Source of the DNA: Falsiroseomonas ponticola
GTDB lineage: Bacteria > Pseudomonadota > Alphaproteobacteria > Acetobacterales > Acetobacteraceae
DNA length: 64,000 nt
Direction of reading: 5' to 3'
Assembly: GCF_016805305.1 (NCBI RefSeq)
Contig: NZ_JAERQN010000010.1
Span: 124,001-188,000, forward strand
The notes beneath the pieces are model-generated. The model was not told the DNA's origin. It saw nothing but the letters and a program-made list of their open reading frames with translations, and made no database searches. The position numbers were made by a program, and so were the translations under genes. Each line of letters begins with the position of its first letter. Within the stretch, counting starts at the first letter, position 1. Positions 32,956 to 41,570 of this stretch are shown here, in pieces.

Positions 32956-33348
32956 ATGCGCAAGGGGTACAAGGACCTGCTGGCCGAGGCCGAGGCGGTG
33001 ATCGAGACGGTGCCGGCCGGCGAGGCGCTGGCGCTGAAGGCCGATCCCGGCGTGGTCTTCGTGGACCTCCGCGACCCGCGGGAGATCCAGCGGGAGGGCC
33101 GGATCCCCGGGGCCTTCCACTGCCCCCGCGGCATGCTGGAATTCTGGATCGACCCGGCCAGCCCCTATGCCAAGCCGGTCTTCCAGGAGCCGAAGCGCTT
33201 CCTGTTCTACTGCGCCAGCGGCTGGCGATCCGCCCTGGCGGCGAAGACGGCGCGGGAGATGGGGCTGGAGCGCGCGGCCCATCTGGGCGGTGGCATCACC
33301 GCCTGGAAGCAGGCGGGCGGCGAGACGGAGATCCCGCCGCCGCGGTGA
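32956..33348 (+). CDS. Rhodanese-like domain protein
   Basis: A 130-residue single rhodanese domain. The FVDLRDPREIQREGRIPGAF strand-loop (CH2A-like) and the active loop YCASGWRSALAAKTA, with catalytic Cys in C-A-S-G-W-R-S, are both present, so sulfurtransferase activity is plausible. It also has HLGGGITAWKQAGG near the C-terminus, as normal. No partner gene identifies its substrate. Its stop abuts the convergent TRAP permease stop with no gap. Confidence 0.88.
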   Translation: MRKGYKDLLAEAEAVIETVPAGEALALKADPGVVFVDLRDPREIQREGRIPGAFHCPRGMLEFWIDPASPYAKPVFQEPKRFLFYCASGWRSALAAKTAREMGLERAAHLGGGITAWKQAGGETEIPPPR

Positions 33349-34674
33349 TCATCCCGTCAGCAGGTTGACGAGCCACAGGCTGATCCCGGGGAACACCACG
33401 CAGAGCACCAGGCGCAGCACGTCCATCGCCAGGTAGGGCATGACGCCCTTGTAGATCTGCGCGATGGGCACGTCCTTCGCGAGGCCCGAGACGACGAAGA
33501 CGTTGAGGCCGATGGGCGGCGCCGTCAGCCCGATGCCGACGACGACCAGCACCAGGATGCCGAACCAGATCGCCGTCTCCTCCGTCGTCAGCCCGAAATC
33601 GAGCGCGGTGACGACGGGGAAGAAGACCGGCAGGGTCAGCAGGATCATCGCCAGCTCATCCATCACCGCGCCGAGGATGATGTAGGCGACGAGCAGGATG
33701 ACGAGGACGCCGTAGGGCGGGAAATCCTGCTCCGTGATCCACAGCGCCAGCAGGTCCGGCGCCTGGGACAGGGCGAGGAAGGTGTTGAACACCTCCGCCC
33801 CCAGCAGGATGGCGAAGATCATCGCCGTGGTCTCGGCCGTGGCGAACAGGCTTTCCTTCACCTGGCGCGGCTTCAGCGTGCCGCGCAGCACGCCGACGGC
33901 GAGGGTGGCGATGCAGCCGACGGCCGCACTCTCCGTCGGCGTGAAGACGCCGCCATAGATGCCGCCGACGACGACCAGGGCGATCAGCAGCACGGGGATG
34001 ACGTTGAGGAAGGCCTCCCGCCGCTCCGCCGGGCTCGGTGCCTCCCCGGGCGGGCCGAGTTCGGGCTTGAGCTTCACGACGATGGCGATGGCGATGAGGT
34101 AGAGGATCGTCGCCAGCAGGCCGGGGACCAGCGCCGCCATGAAGAGCTTGGCGATGTTCTGTTCCGTGCTGATGGCATAGACCACCAGGATGACGCTGGG
34201 CGGGATGAGGATGCCGAGCGTGCCGCCGACCGCGACGGTGCCGGCGGAGAAGCCCGCGGGGTAGCCGAAGCGGCGGAGTTCCGGCAGCGCGGCGCGGCCG
34301 AAGGTGGCGGTGGTGGCGACGCTGCTGCCGCAGACCGCGCCGAAGCAGGCGCAGGCGCCGATCACCGCCATCGCCATGCCGCCGGGCTTGCGGCCGATCA
34401 GCGCATTGGCGGCGGCGAAAAGGTCCCGCGCCAGCCCGCCACGCTCCGCCAGCGCGCCCATCAGGATGAAGAGCGGGATGACGGAGAGGGTGTAGTTGGC
34501 GAAGAGGTGGTAGGGCGTGGTCTTGAGGTAGTTGCCGAGCGCGGTCCAGTCGAGGATGTGGACATAGCCGCCGATGCCGACGATGAGCATGGCGAGCCCG
34601 ACCGGCGCGCGGATCGCGATCAGGCCGAGCAGCACGGCGAAGCCCGTCGCCGCCAGGACGAATTCCGGTGCCAT
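33349..34674 (-). CDS. TRAP transporter large permease (DctM-like)
   Basis: A 441-residue membrane protein with about 12 hydrophobic segments and the DctM motif regions (GFAVLLGLIAIRAPVGLAML, IGACACFGAVCGSSVATTAT, GGTLGILIPPSVILVVYAIS). It is the main Na+/H+-coupled channel of the TRAP importer, working with DctQ and DctP. Its start overlaps the stop of the dctQ gene at 34674. Its place after dgoK-dgoA suggests a sugar-acid substrate such as galactonate, but this is by association. Confidence 0.93.
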   Translation of the reverse strand: MAPEFVLAATGFAVLLGLIAIRAPVGLAMLIVGIGGYVHILDWTALGNYLKTTPYHLFANYTLSVIPLFILMGALAERGGLARDLFAAANALIGRKPGGMAMAVIGACACFGAVCGSSVATTATFGRAALPELRRFGYPAGFSAGTVAVGGTLGILIPPSVILVVYAISTEQNIAKLFMAALVPGLLATILYLIAIAIVVKLKPELGPPGEAPSPAERREAFLNVIPVLLIALVVVGGIYGGVFTPTESAAVGCIATLAVGVLRGTLKPRQVKESLFATAETTAMIFAILLGAEVFNTFLALSQAPDLLALWITEQDFPPYGVLVILLVAYIILGAVMDELAMILLTLPVFFPVVTALDFGLTTEETAIWFGILVLVVVGIGLTAPPIGLNVFVVSGLAKDVPIAQIYKGVMPYLAMDVLRLVLCVVFPGISLWLVNLLTG

Positions 34675-35180
34675 CAGCCCTGCCCCCGCAGGTGCCGCGG
34701 CACCCACCACAGCGCGGCGATGCCGGTGGCCGCGAAGCACAGCGCGCCGATGCCGATGGCCCACCAATAGGGCAGCGCCAGCAGCCCGATGGTGCGGGTG
34801 CCGGAGGCGAGGGTATCGAGCGAGCCGATGATCATGCGCTCCGCCAGCCAGAGCGTGATGGCGGCCCAGACCAGCGTCCAGAAGCCGTCCAGCCCATCAT
34901 TCACCCGCTTCGGCAGCCAGGTGGTGAAGGTGTCCACCAGGATGTTGGCGCGCATCAGCGTGCCATAGGCGAGGAAGCCGAAGACGCCGATGCCCGTCGC
35001 GATCGGCACCATCTCGAAATCGCCGCGGATGGGCTGGCTGGTGGTCCAGCGCATCAGCACGCTGGCCGTCGTGATGCAGGCGCCCACCAGCAGGGAGACG
35101 CCGCCGGCGAAGGCGAGCAGCCGCGCGGCCGTGGCGATCGGCCCGCTGGGCGGGGCGGGGGGGCTGTCAGGCTCGGACAA
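34674..35180 (-). CDS. TRAP transporter small permease (DctQ-like)
   Basis: A 168-residue membrane protein with four hydrophobic segments, typical of DctQ: LLAFAGGVSLLVGACITTASVLMR, then FGFLAYGTLMRANILVD and a C-terminal hairpin of helices. It bridges DctM to the binding protein. The start is TTG at 35180 with AGGAG seven bases upstream. Its stop is coupled to the DctM start. A 45-bp gap separates it from dctP. Confidence 0.9.
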   Translation of the reverse strand: MSEPDSPPAPPSGPIATAARLLAFAGGVSLLVGACITTASVLMRWTTSQPIRGDFEMVPIATGIGVFGFLAYGTLMRANILVDTFTTWLPKRVNDGLDGFWTLVWAAITLWLAERMIIGSLDTLASGTRTIGLLALPYWWAIGIGALCFAATGIAALWWVPRHLRGQG

Positions 35181-35225
35181 GGCCGGCTCCTGTCTCGGGT
35201 GGGGGCCGGCCCTGCCGCGGCGGCA

Positions 35226-36269
35226 TCAGCCGCCGTGCTTCGCGATCAGCCCGCGGGCATCGGCCAGCAGGCCCGCGCCATCGAAGCCGCGTTCGCGCGA
35301 CGCGTTCAGCCAGTTGTCGATCACCGGGCGGCAGGCGACCATCCAGCGCTCCTTCTCCGCGGCGGAGAGCTGGACGATGCGGTTGTCCCGGCGGCGGGCG
35401 ACCTGCTCGCGCACGATCGGGCCCTGTTCGTCCCAGACCTTGGCGGCCATCTCCGCCGCCAGCATGCCGGAATTGGCGTCCAGCACCGCGCGGAGTTCCG
35501 CGGGCATCGCCTCGTACTTCGCCTTGTTCATCGCGAGGATGAAGGAGGCGGCGTAGAGCGTCGGCGCGCCCACGATCTCCGTGTGGTTGCGCACGAGTTC
35601 CTGCAGGCGGATGGAGGGCACGACCTCCCACGGCACCACGGCGCCGTCGATGACGCCCTGGCTGACGGCCTCGGGCACCTGGGGGACGGGCATGCCGATG
35701 GGGGCGGCGCCGAGGGCGCGCAGCGCCTCGCCGGCCTGGCGCGTCGGGAAGCGCAGCTTCAGGCCGCGCATATCCTCCAGCCGCGTGACGGGCTTGTTGG
35801 CGTGGATGACGCCGCCGTCATGCGTCCAGATGGTGATGGGGTGCACCTCCCGGAATTCGTCGCGGAGGTGGGTCTGGTAGAATTCCCAGGTGGCCTTGGC
35901 GTTGGGGCCGGCCTTGGGGCTGCCGACGAAGGGCAGTTCGAAGACCTCGATGCGCGGGAAGCGGCCGGGGGTGTTGCCGGGCAGCGTCCAGACGATGTCC
36001 ACCACGCCGTCGCGCGCCTGGTCGAAGAGCTGGGGCGGCGCGCCGCCGAGCTGCATGGAGGGGAAGATCTGGATGCGCAGCCGGCCCTGGCTTTCCGCGC
36101 TGATCTTCTGCGACCAGGGCATCAGGAAATGGCGGTGCACGTTGGACACGGCGGGCAGGAAGTGATGCAGCCGCAGCGTCAGTTCCTGCGCGGAAGCGGG
36201 GCGCACCAGCGCGGGCGAGGCCAGCGCGGCGGCGCCGAGGGCCGCGAGGTGGCGGCGATGGATCAGCAT
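35226..36269 (-). CDS. TRAP transporter substrate-binding protein (DctP-like)
   Basis: A 347-residue periplasmic receptor. The signal MLIHRRHLAALGAAALASPA plus LVRPASAQE marks export. The family motif is visible: KISAESQGRLRIQIFPSMQL, GLKLRFPTRQAGEALRALGA and the conserved Arg that clamps the carboxylate (RFPT). Start at 36269 has GGGAG upstream. Linked to dctQ, dctM and to dgoA/dgoK, so a sugar acid or hexonate is the likely ligand. A 115-bp gap precedes it, so it may have its own promoter. Confidence 0.92.
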   Translation of the reverse strand: MLIHRRHLAALGAAALASPALVRPASAQELTLRLHHFLPAVSNVHRHFLMPWSQKISAESQGRLRIQIFPSMQLGGAPPQLFDQARDGVVDIVWTLPGNTPGRFPRIEVFELPFVGSPKAGPNAKATWEFYQTHLRDEFREVHPITIWTHDGGVIHANKPVTRLEDMRGLKLRFPTRQAGEALRALGAAPIGMPVPQVPEAVSQGVIDGAVVPWEVVPSIRLQELVRNHTEIVGAPTLYAASFILAMNKAKYEAMPAELRAVLDANSGMLAAEMAAKVWDEQGPIVREQVARRRDNRIVQLSAAEKERWMVACRPVIDNWLNASRERGFDGAGLLADARGLIAKHGG

Positions 36270-36384
36270 CCTGGAGCTCCCTGTCGATTTTCGTTTCTTG
36301 GACGCGGCGGAAGCCGCCGGCTGCGCAATCAATGCCCGCACATGCCCATCCAGGCAAGGCGGGCAATTGTATCTTGCATAAAGG

Positions 36385-36999
36385 TCAGGCGGCGCGGAGC
36401 GCGGCCGCCTTCGCCGCCACCGCCGCGGCATCGTCGCCCGGCTTGTAGATGGCGCTGCCGATCCCGAATCCCGCCGCGCCGGCCGCGCGCCAGGCGGGGA
36501 TGGTGGTGGCGTCCATGCCGCCCACGGGCAGCACCGGCGTGCCCTTCGGCAGCACGGCCAGCATGGCCTTCAGCACGGCGGGGGAGGCGGCCTCCGCCGG
36601 GAAGAGCTTCAGCCCATCGGCGCCGGCGGCGAGCAGGGCGAAGGCCTCGCCCGGGGTGAAGAAGCCCGGCACGCAGAGCATCTGCTGCGCCTTGGCGGCG
36701 CGCACCACGGCGGGATCGGCATGTGGCGTGACGATGAGGCGCCCGCCCGCCGCGGCGATGCGCGCGCAATCGCCGGGGTCCGTCACCGTGCCGGCGCCGA
36801 CCAGCGCGCGGTCGCCGAATCGCCTGGCCAGGCGGCGGATGCTCTCGATGGGGTCGGGGCTGTTGAGCGGCACTTCCAGCACGGGGATGTCGGCGGCGAG
36901 CAGCGCATCGCCGGTCGCCTCCGCCTCCTCCGGCCTGATGCCGCGCAGGATCGCCACCAGCGGGCAGCGCGCCAGCCAGTCCTTGAGCGTCACAGCCAT
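36385..36999 (-). CDS. dgoA: 2-dehydro-3-deoxy-6-phosphogalactonate aldolase
   Basis: A 204-residue class I aldolase of the KDPG/KDPGal family. The Schiff-base Lys lies in DGLKLFPAEAA; the general acid region is VLEVPLNSPDPIESI. It splits 2-dehydro-3-deoxy-6-phosphogalactonate to pyruvate and glyceraldehyde 3-phosphate. It overlaps the dgoK stop by 10 bases, consistent with a two-gene catabolic unit, and lies 115 bp before the TRAP genes. Confidence 0.9.
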   Translation of the reverse strand: MAVTLKDWLARCPLVAILRGIRPEEAEATGDALLAADIPVLEVPLNSPDPIESIRRLARRFGDRALVGAGTVTDPGDCARIAAAGGRLIVTPHADPAVVRAAKAQQMLCVPGFFTPGEAFALLAAGADGLKLFPAEAASPAVLKAMLAVLPKGTPVLPVGGMDATTIPAWRAAGAAGFGIGSAIYKPGDDAAAVAAKAAALRAA

Positions 37000-37871
37000 C
37001 CGAGGCTCCCGCCGATATGGTGCAGCCCGGACGCGACCAGGTCCGGGTCATGGGTGGTGACGGCGATGCCGGCATCGCGCAGCGCCGTCGCGTAGAGCGC
37101 GGCGAGGCCGGCGGCGCCGACCAGCTGCACGTGGGTGGCGCCCTGCGCGGCCGAGGCGACCTCATGCCCGATCAGCAGGCCGGAGAGGTAGGACCGCGTC
37201 TCGCTCGCGGGCAGCCGGTCCATCAAATGGAGGGTGCGCGTGCCGAAGAGGTGGTGCAGCAGCCCGCCGGGCTGGCGGGCGCGGGCCAGGCCGCGGGCGA
37301 AGGCGGCGGGCTGGTCCGGCCCATCCTCCGCCGTGCGGGCCAGGATGGTGTGCTGCGACAGCGCGGCGAAGGCCTCGCCCGTCATCTGGGTGGAGAAGCC
37401 GGTGACGCGGCCGCCTTCGAGGCGCGCCCATTTCGAATGGGTGCCGGGCAGGCAGGCCAGCGCCGGCGCATCGCCGAGGAGGCGGGCGAGCGCGACCAGC
37501 TTCGTCTCCTCGCCCCGCATCACGTCGGGCACGCCGGATTCGTCGGCGCTGGTCAGGCCGGGGACCAGGCGCGTCTCCGCATCGGGAAAGGGCACGGGGA
37601 TGGTGGCGCCGGCGATCTCCGCCGGGCCGGCGGGGCAGGGGAGGTAGGGTGCCTCCACCCAGCCCTGGCGGCTGCCGATCATGCCGCAGAGCAGCACGCG
37701 GGTCTCGCCCGCGGCGATCCAGGGGCCGATGGCATCCAGCAGCGCCTCCGCGAAGCGGCCGCCCGCCACCGTCATGATGCCGCCCGGGCGGTCCAGCCGG
37801 TCCGTCACCGCGCCGCCGGGCCCGATGCGATAGGCCCGCAGGCTGCTGGTGCCCCAATCCACGCCGATCAT
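36990..37871 (-). CDS. dgoK: 2-dehydro-3-deoxygalactonokinase
   Basis: A 293-residue sugar-acid kinase of the FGGY-like/DgoK family. It begins MIGVDWGTSSLRAYRIG (phosphate-binding loop) and has LLCGMIGSRQGWVEAPYLPC and the conserved LPGTHSKWA. It phosphorylates 2-dehydro-3-deoxygalactonate for DgoA. The start at 37871 follows from the motif position; a longer frame upstream is non-coding. Together with dgoA and the TRAP transporter it suggests galactonate-type sugar acid catabolism; dgoD is not in the window. Confidence 0.9.
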   Translation of the reverse strand: MIGVDWGTSSLRAYRIGPGGAVTDRLDRPGGIMTVAGGRFAEALLDAIGPWIAAGETRVLLCGMIGSRQGWVEAPYLPCPAGPAEIAGATIPVPFPDAETRLVPGLTSADESGVPDVMRGEETKLVALARLLGDAPALACLPGTHSKWARLEGGRVTGFSTQMTGEAFAALSQHTILARTAEDGPDQPAAFARGLARARQPGGLLHHLFGTRTLHLMDRLPASETRSYLSGLLIGHEVASAAQGATHVQLVGAAGLAALYATALRDAGIAVTTHDPDLVASGLHHIGGSLGWL

Positions 37872-37919
37872 GCGGCCCCCTCGTTTCCCCACTCCCTGTC
37901 GATTGGCGCGCCCCCGCCC

Positions 37920-37931
37920 GGCTTGCAAGCC
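37920..37931. promoter_or_regulatory. 12-bp palindrome in the dgoK/beta-propeller intergenic region
   Basis: GGCTTGCAAGCC is a perfect palindrome 49 bp upstream of dgoK and 81 bp upstream of the divergent gene. It could be an operator for a sugar-acid regulator not encoded here. CTTGCAT-like hexamers recur nearby at 37940 and at 36373 before dctP. Confidence 0.35.
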
Positions 37932-38011
37932 CATCGGGCCTTGCATCGCGCGGCGGTGAGGGCGGAGGATCACGCGACCGGACTTCCGATCCGGCTTGGG
38001 AGGACAGGACG

Positions 38012-39169
38012 TTGAAGAAAACCCTTCTCGCGGGGGCGGCGCTGATCGCGCTGGCCGCGGCGCCGGCGCAGGCGCAGCTCGTCGCCTCGGCCAATGATGC
38101 GAAGGCCAGGCTGATCAACGGCATGACGGTGATCGCGGCCAGCCCGCCCGCCGATACCGTCACGGTCTTCGATTTCTCGACGACGCCGCCGCGCCAGGTG
38201 GCGGAGGTGGCGGCGCCGACCTCCGTCGTCGGCCCGCCTTCCTCCGTCACGCTGACGCCGGATGAGCGGCTGGTGCTGGTGACGGCGAACCAGCGGATCG
38301 ATCCCGCGGATGACAGCAAGACGGTGCCGCACAACCTGCTTTCCGTGATCGACCTGCGCGCGACGCCGCCCGCCGTGGTGCAGACGCTGGAGACGGGGCG
38401 GGGCCCGGCCGGCATCGCGGTGAACCGGGCCGGCACGCTGGCGCTGGTGGCGAACCGGGAGGCGGGCAGCGTCTCCGTCTTCCGCATCCGGGATGCGCGG
38501 CTGGAGGCGGTGGGCACGGTGGAGATCGGGCCGGCGGCGACCGGCGTCTCCGCCGTCGCCATCACGCCGGATGGGCGGCATGCGCTGGTGACGCGGGATG
38601 GCGACTTCTTCATCCATGTGCTGGCCATCAACGGTGAGAATGTGACGCGCACGAACCGCACCATCTCGGCCGGGCTCCGCCCCTATGGCATCGGCATCGC
38701 GCCGGACGGCACCTGGGCGGCGGTGGCGAATATCGGGCGCGGCGGGGGTGACGAGGACACGATCAGCCTCATCAGCCTGCGCGGCGACCCCGCCACCTGG
38801 CGTGTGGTGCATACGCTGACGGTGGGGCAGACGCCGGAGGGGATCACGGTCAGCCCGGATGGCCGGCTGGTGGCGGTGACGGTGATGAACGGGTCGAACA
38901 AGGCGGAGACCTCGCCCTTCCGGGGCCCTGGCCTGGTGCGGACCTATCGCGTGCAGGACATGCGCTTCGTCCCGGCCGGGGAGGGGCGTGTCGGCACCTG
39001 GTCCCAGGGTGCGGCCTTCAACCGCGCGGGCAATGCGCTGCTGGTCGGCAACATGGTGGAGCAGAGCCTCAACCTGTTCAGCGTGGCGGAGGATGGCGCG
39101 CTGGCCGCGGTCGGCCAGACGCTGCCGCTACCGGGTGGGAGCGCCGCGCTGGGCTCGGCGCCCCGCTGA
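38012..39169 (+). CDS. Exported beta-propeller (YVTN/lactonase-like) protein
   Basis: A 385-residue protein with a clear signal (MKKTLLAGAALIALAAAPAQAQ). The mature part has repeated blade-like units such as SVTLTPDERLVLVTA, GIAVNRAGTLALVAN, AVAITPDGRHALVT, GIGIAPDGTWAAVAN and GITVSPDGRLVAVTV, characteristic of YVTN or 6-phosphogluconolactonase-like seven-bladed propellers. TTG start at 38012 is supported by GGGAGGA seven bases upstream. Divergent from dgoK, so it may be a lactonase feeding the sugar-acid route, but active-site residues cannot be fixed from sequence. Confidence 0.8.
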   Translation: MKKTLLAGAALIALAAAPAQAQLVASANDAKARLINGMTVIAASPPADTVTVFDFSTTPPRQVAEVAAPTSVVGPPSSVTLTPDERLVLVTANQRIDPADDSKTVPHNLLSVIDLRATPPAVVQTLETGRGPAGIAVNRAGTLALVANREAGSVSVFRIRDARLEAVGTVEIGPAATGVSAVAITPDGRHALVTRDGDFFIHVLAINGENVTRTNRTISAGLRPYGIGIAPDGTWAAVANIGRGGGDEDTISLISLRGDPATWRVVHTLTVGQTPEGITVSPDGRLVAVTVMNGSNKAETSPFRGPGLVRTYRVQDMRFVPAGEGRVGTWSQGAAFNRAGNALLVGNMVEQSLNLFSVAEDGALAAVGQTLPLPGGSAALGSAPR

Positions 39170-39176
39170 AGACGGT

Positions 39177-39274
39177 CCAGGGCCGGCTCGGCCCTGGCCT
39201 GGGGGGTATCGGGGGGAGCGGCGCTCCCCCCGGGTCAAGGGAGGGGTATCGGGGGGAGCGGCGCTCCCCCCGGG
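39177..39274. terminator. Three stacked hairpins, two as a 40-bp direct repeat
   Basis: CCAGGGCC-GGCTC-GGCCCTGG (39177-39197) is followed by two identical hairpins CGGGGGGAGC-GGC-GCTCCCCCCG (39210-39232 and 39250-39272). The hairpins sit in 32-bp copies (39203-39234, 39243-39274) of a 40-bp period repeat. They separate the convergent propeller and Bug genes and probably terminate both. Confidence 0.7.
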
Positions 39275-39278
39275 CCAC

Positions 39279-40247
39279 TTATTGCGGCGTGATGTTCGCC
39301 GCCTTCACCAGCGCCTCGTAGCGGGCGCTTTCCTCCCGCAGGAAGGTGTTCAGGGCATCGCCCGTCAGCGTGCTCGGCGTCTGCCCGATGTCGCGGATGC
39401 GGCGCTGCAGCTCGGGCGTCGCCATCGCGGCCGCGGCGGCGGCGGAGACGCGCGCCACGAAGGCGGGATCCGTGCGCGCGGGGGCGAAGAGGGCCTGCCA
39501 CACCTCCATGGACATGCCCGCCGTCTGCGGCTGCTCCGCGAAGGTCGGCATGTCGGGCAGGAAGGGGTGCCGGCTGGGGGAGGAGACGCCCCAGGCGCGC
39601 ACCTTGTCGTCCCGCACCATGGGCGCGCTGCTGGTCAGGGTGCTGATGGCGAGGTCGAGCTGGCCGCTCATCGTGTCGGTCAGCATCTGCGCGCCCATGC
39701 GGTAGGGCACGTGTTCCATCTTGAGCCCCGCCCGCTGCACGAGCAGTTCGCCGAAGAGGTGGAGCGAGGTGCCGGTGCCGGAGCTGCCGAAGCTGAAGGG
39801 CGCGGGGCGGGAGGCGCTGTCCGCGATGAGGTGCGCGAAGCTGGCCGGCAGGTTCGGGCGGCCGATGAGCAGCAGCGGCAGCGTCGCGATCATGTGGATC
39901 GGCGCGAAATCGCGCAGCCCGTCATAGCGGGTGGTGGAGGGGGTGACGAGCTGCGCGACGTTGATCGTGCTCTCGACGCCGATCAGCAGCGTGGTGCCAT
40001 CCGGCGTGGCGCGGGCGGCGCGTTCGGTGGCGATGGTGCCGCCGGCGCCCGTCACATTCTCCACCACCACCTGGCGTTCCAGGCGGCTGCCGATCTCCGG
40101 CGCGATGAGGCGCGCGATCTGGTCCACATTGGTGCCCGGGCCGAAGGGGCAGATCAGGGTGATGGTGCGGGACTGTGCCCGCGCGGCGAGCGGGGCTGCG
40201 AGGAGGACGGGCAGCGCCAGGGCGGCGCGGCGGGAGAGGCGAGGCAT
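39279..40247 (-). CDS. Bug/TctC-family tripartite tricarboxylate receptor
   Basis: A 322-residue periplasmic binding protein with export signal MPRLSRRAALALPVLLAAPL plus AARAQ (RR before a hydrophobic stretch). Family features: ICPFGPGTNVDQIARLIAPE, VVENVTGAGGTIATERAA, a GSSGTGTSLHLFGELLVQRA motif and C-terminal ALFAPARTDPAFVARV. The start at 40247 has CGGAG upstream. Third Bug member of the window, with no permease beside it; ligand unknown. It converges on the beta-propeller gene across tandem hairpins. Confidence 0.92.
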   Translation of the reverse strand: MPRLSRRAALALPVLLAAPLAARAQSRTITLICPFGPGTNVDQIARLIAPEIGSRLERQVVVENVTGAGGTIATERAARATPDGTTLLIGVESTINVAQLVTPSTTRYDGLRDFAPIHMIATLPLLLIGRPNLPASFAHLIADSASRPAPFSFGSSGTGTSLHLFGELLVQRAGLKMEHVPYRMGAQMLTDTMSGQLDLAISTLTSSAPMVRDDKVRAWGVSSPSRHPFLPDMPTFAEQPQTAGMSMEVWQALFAPARTDPAFVARVSAAAAAAMATPELQRRIRDIGQTPSTLTGDALNTFLREESARYEALVKAANITPQ

Positions 40248-40335
40248 GGGCGGGCTCCGGTTCAGCGTCGCCAGACTGGCATGCAAGAAGTGGGCAAGCG
40301 AGGGGCGGCTTGCGGGGGAGGGCCGGCGGGATTAA

Positions 40336-40370
40336 GCGTGGCGGCGGGCCACGCCCCCCCACCGGGGCGC
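40336..40370 (+). ncRNA. serC leader structured element (candidate serC motif)
   Basis: GCGTGGC-GGCGG-GCCACGC (40336-40354) is a perfect 7-bp hairpin, followed by CCCCCC-ACC-GGGG (to about 40367), 28 bp ahead of the serC start. Alphaproteobacteria have a described serC-leader RNA motif at this location. The match to that motif is from memory and not checked, so this may be a simple hairpin. Confidence 0.35.
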
Positions 40371-40397
40371 ATTCGCTTCTGGAAGGGAGCCACCGCC

Positions 40398-41570
40398 ATG
40401 AGCACCAAGCCGGACATCCGTCCGTCGAACCCCCGATTCTCCTCCGGTCCCTGTGCCAAGCGCCCCGGCTGGTCGCTGGCCGCGCTGGATGGCGCGCTGC
40501 TCGGCCGCAGCCACCGCGCCAAGGACCCCAAGGCGAAGCTCGCCGAAACCATCGAACTCTCCAAATCCGTGCTGGGCATGCCGAAGGATTGGCGGCTCGG
40601 CATCGTGCCGGCCTCCGACACCGGCGCCGTGGAGATGGCGCTTTGGTCGCTGCTGGGGCCGAAGGGCGTCGATATCCTGGCCTGGGAGAGCTTCTCCAAG
40701 GACTGGGCGACGGATGTCACCAAGCAGCTGAAGCTGTCCGATGTGCGCGTCATCTCGGCGGGCTACGGGCAGCTGCCCGACCTGGCGCAGGTGGACAAGG
40801 CGCGCGACCTCGTCTTCGTCTGGAACGGCACGACGAGCGGCGTGCGGCTGCCGAATGCCGATTTCATCGCGGATGACCGCGAGGGGCTGGCGATCTGCGA
40901 CGCCACCAGCGCCGCCTTCGCCATGGACCTGCCCTGGTCGAAGCTGGATGTCGTGACCTGGTCCTGGCAGAAGGTGCTGGGCGGTGAGGCCGCGCATGGG
41001 ATGCTGGCGCTGTCGCCCCGCGCCGTCGCGCGGCTGGAGTCCCACAAGCCTGCATGGCCGATGCCGAAGATCTTCCGGATGACCAAGGACGGGAAGATCA
41101 ACGAGGGCATCTTCAAGGGCGAGACGATCAACACGCCCTCCATGCTCTGCGTGGAGGATGCGCTGGATGGGCTGCGCTGGGCGCAGTCCGTGGGCTCGCT
41201 GAAGGGGCTGATCGCGCGGTCGGAGGCGAACCTGGCCGCCATCGCGGGCTGGGTGGCCAACAGCGGCTGGGCGGCCTTCCTGGCGGATGACGCGGCGACG
41301 CGGTCCTGCACCTCCATCTGCCTGAAGATCGTGGCGCCGTGGTTCACGGCCCTCGACGCCGAAGGCCAAGCGGCGGCGGCGAAGAAGCTGTCCTCCATCC
41401 TGGAGAAGGAGGGCGTGGCGCTTGACGCGGCGAACTACCGCGATGCGCCGCCCGGGCTTCGCATCTGGGGCGGTGCGACGGTGGAGACCAGCGACATCAC
41501 GGCGCTGCTGCCCTGGCTGGACTGGGCCTTTGCGCAGGTGGCCGCTGACCACGACAAGGCGGCCGCGTGA
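40398..41570 (+). CDS. serC: Phosphoserine aminotransferase
   Basis: A 390-residue PLP enzyme converting 3-phosphohydroxypyruvate to phosphoserine. It is of the longer alphaproteobacterial type: NPRFSSGPCAKRPGWSLAAL at the N-terminus, LVFVWNGTTSGVRLPNADFI and the PLP-Lys in WSWQKVLGGEAAHGML, then INTPSMLCVEDALDGLRW. The ATG at 40398 has GGAAGGGAG upstream; the frame is open well before but not coding. Overlaps serA by one base (TGATG), so the two enzymes of serine synthesis are co-translated. Confidence 0.95.
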   Translation: MSTKPDIRPSNPRFSSGPCAKRPGWSLAALDGALLGRSHRAKDPKAKLAETIELSKSVLGMPKDWRLGIVPASDTGAVEMALWSLLGPKGVDILAWESFSKDWATDVTKQLKLSDVRVISAGYGQLPDLAQVDKARDLVFVWNGTTSGVRLPNADFIADDREGLAICDATSAAFAMDLPWSKLDVVTWSWQKVLGGEAAHGMLALSPRAVARLESHKPAWPMPKIFRMTKDGKINEGIFKGETINTPSMLCVEDALDGLRWAQSVGSLKGLIARSEANLAAIAGWVANSGWAAFLADDAATRSCTSICLKIVAPWFTALDAEGQAAAAKKLSSILEKEGVALDAANYRDAPPGLRIWGGATVETSDITALLPWLDWAFAQVAADHDKAAA

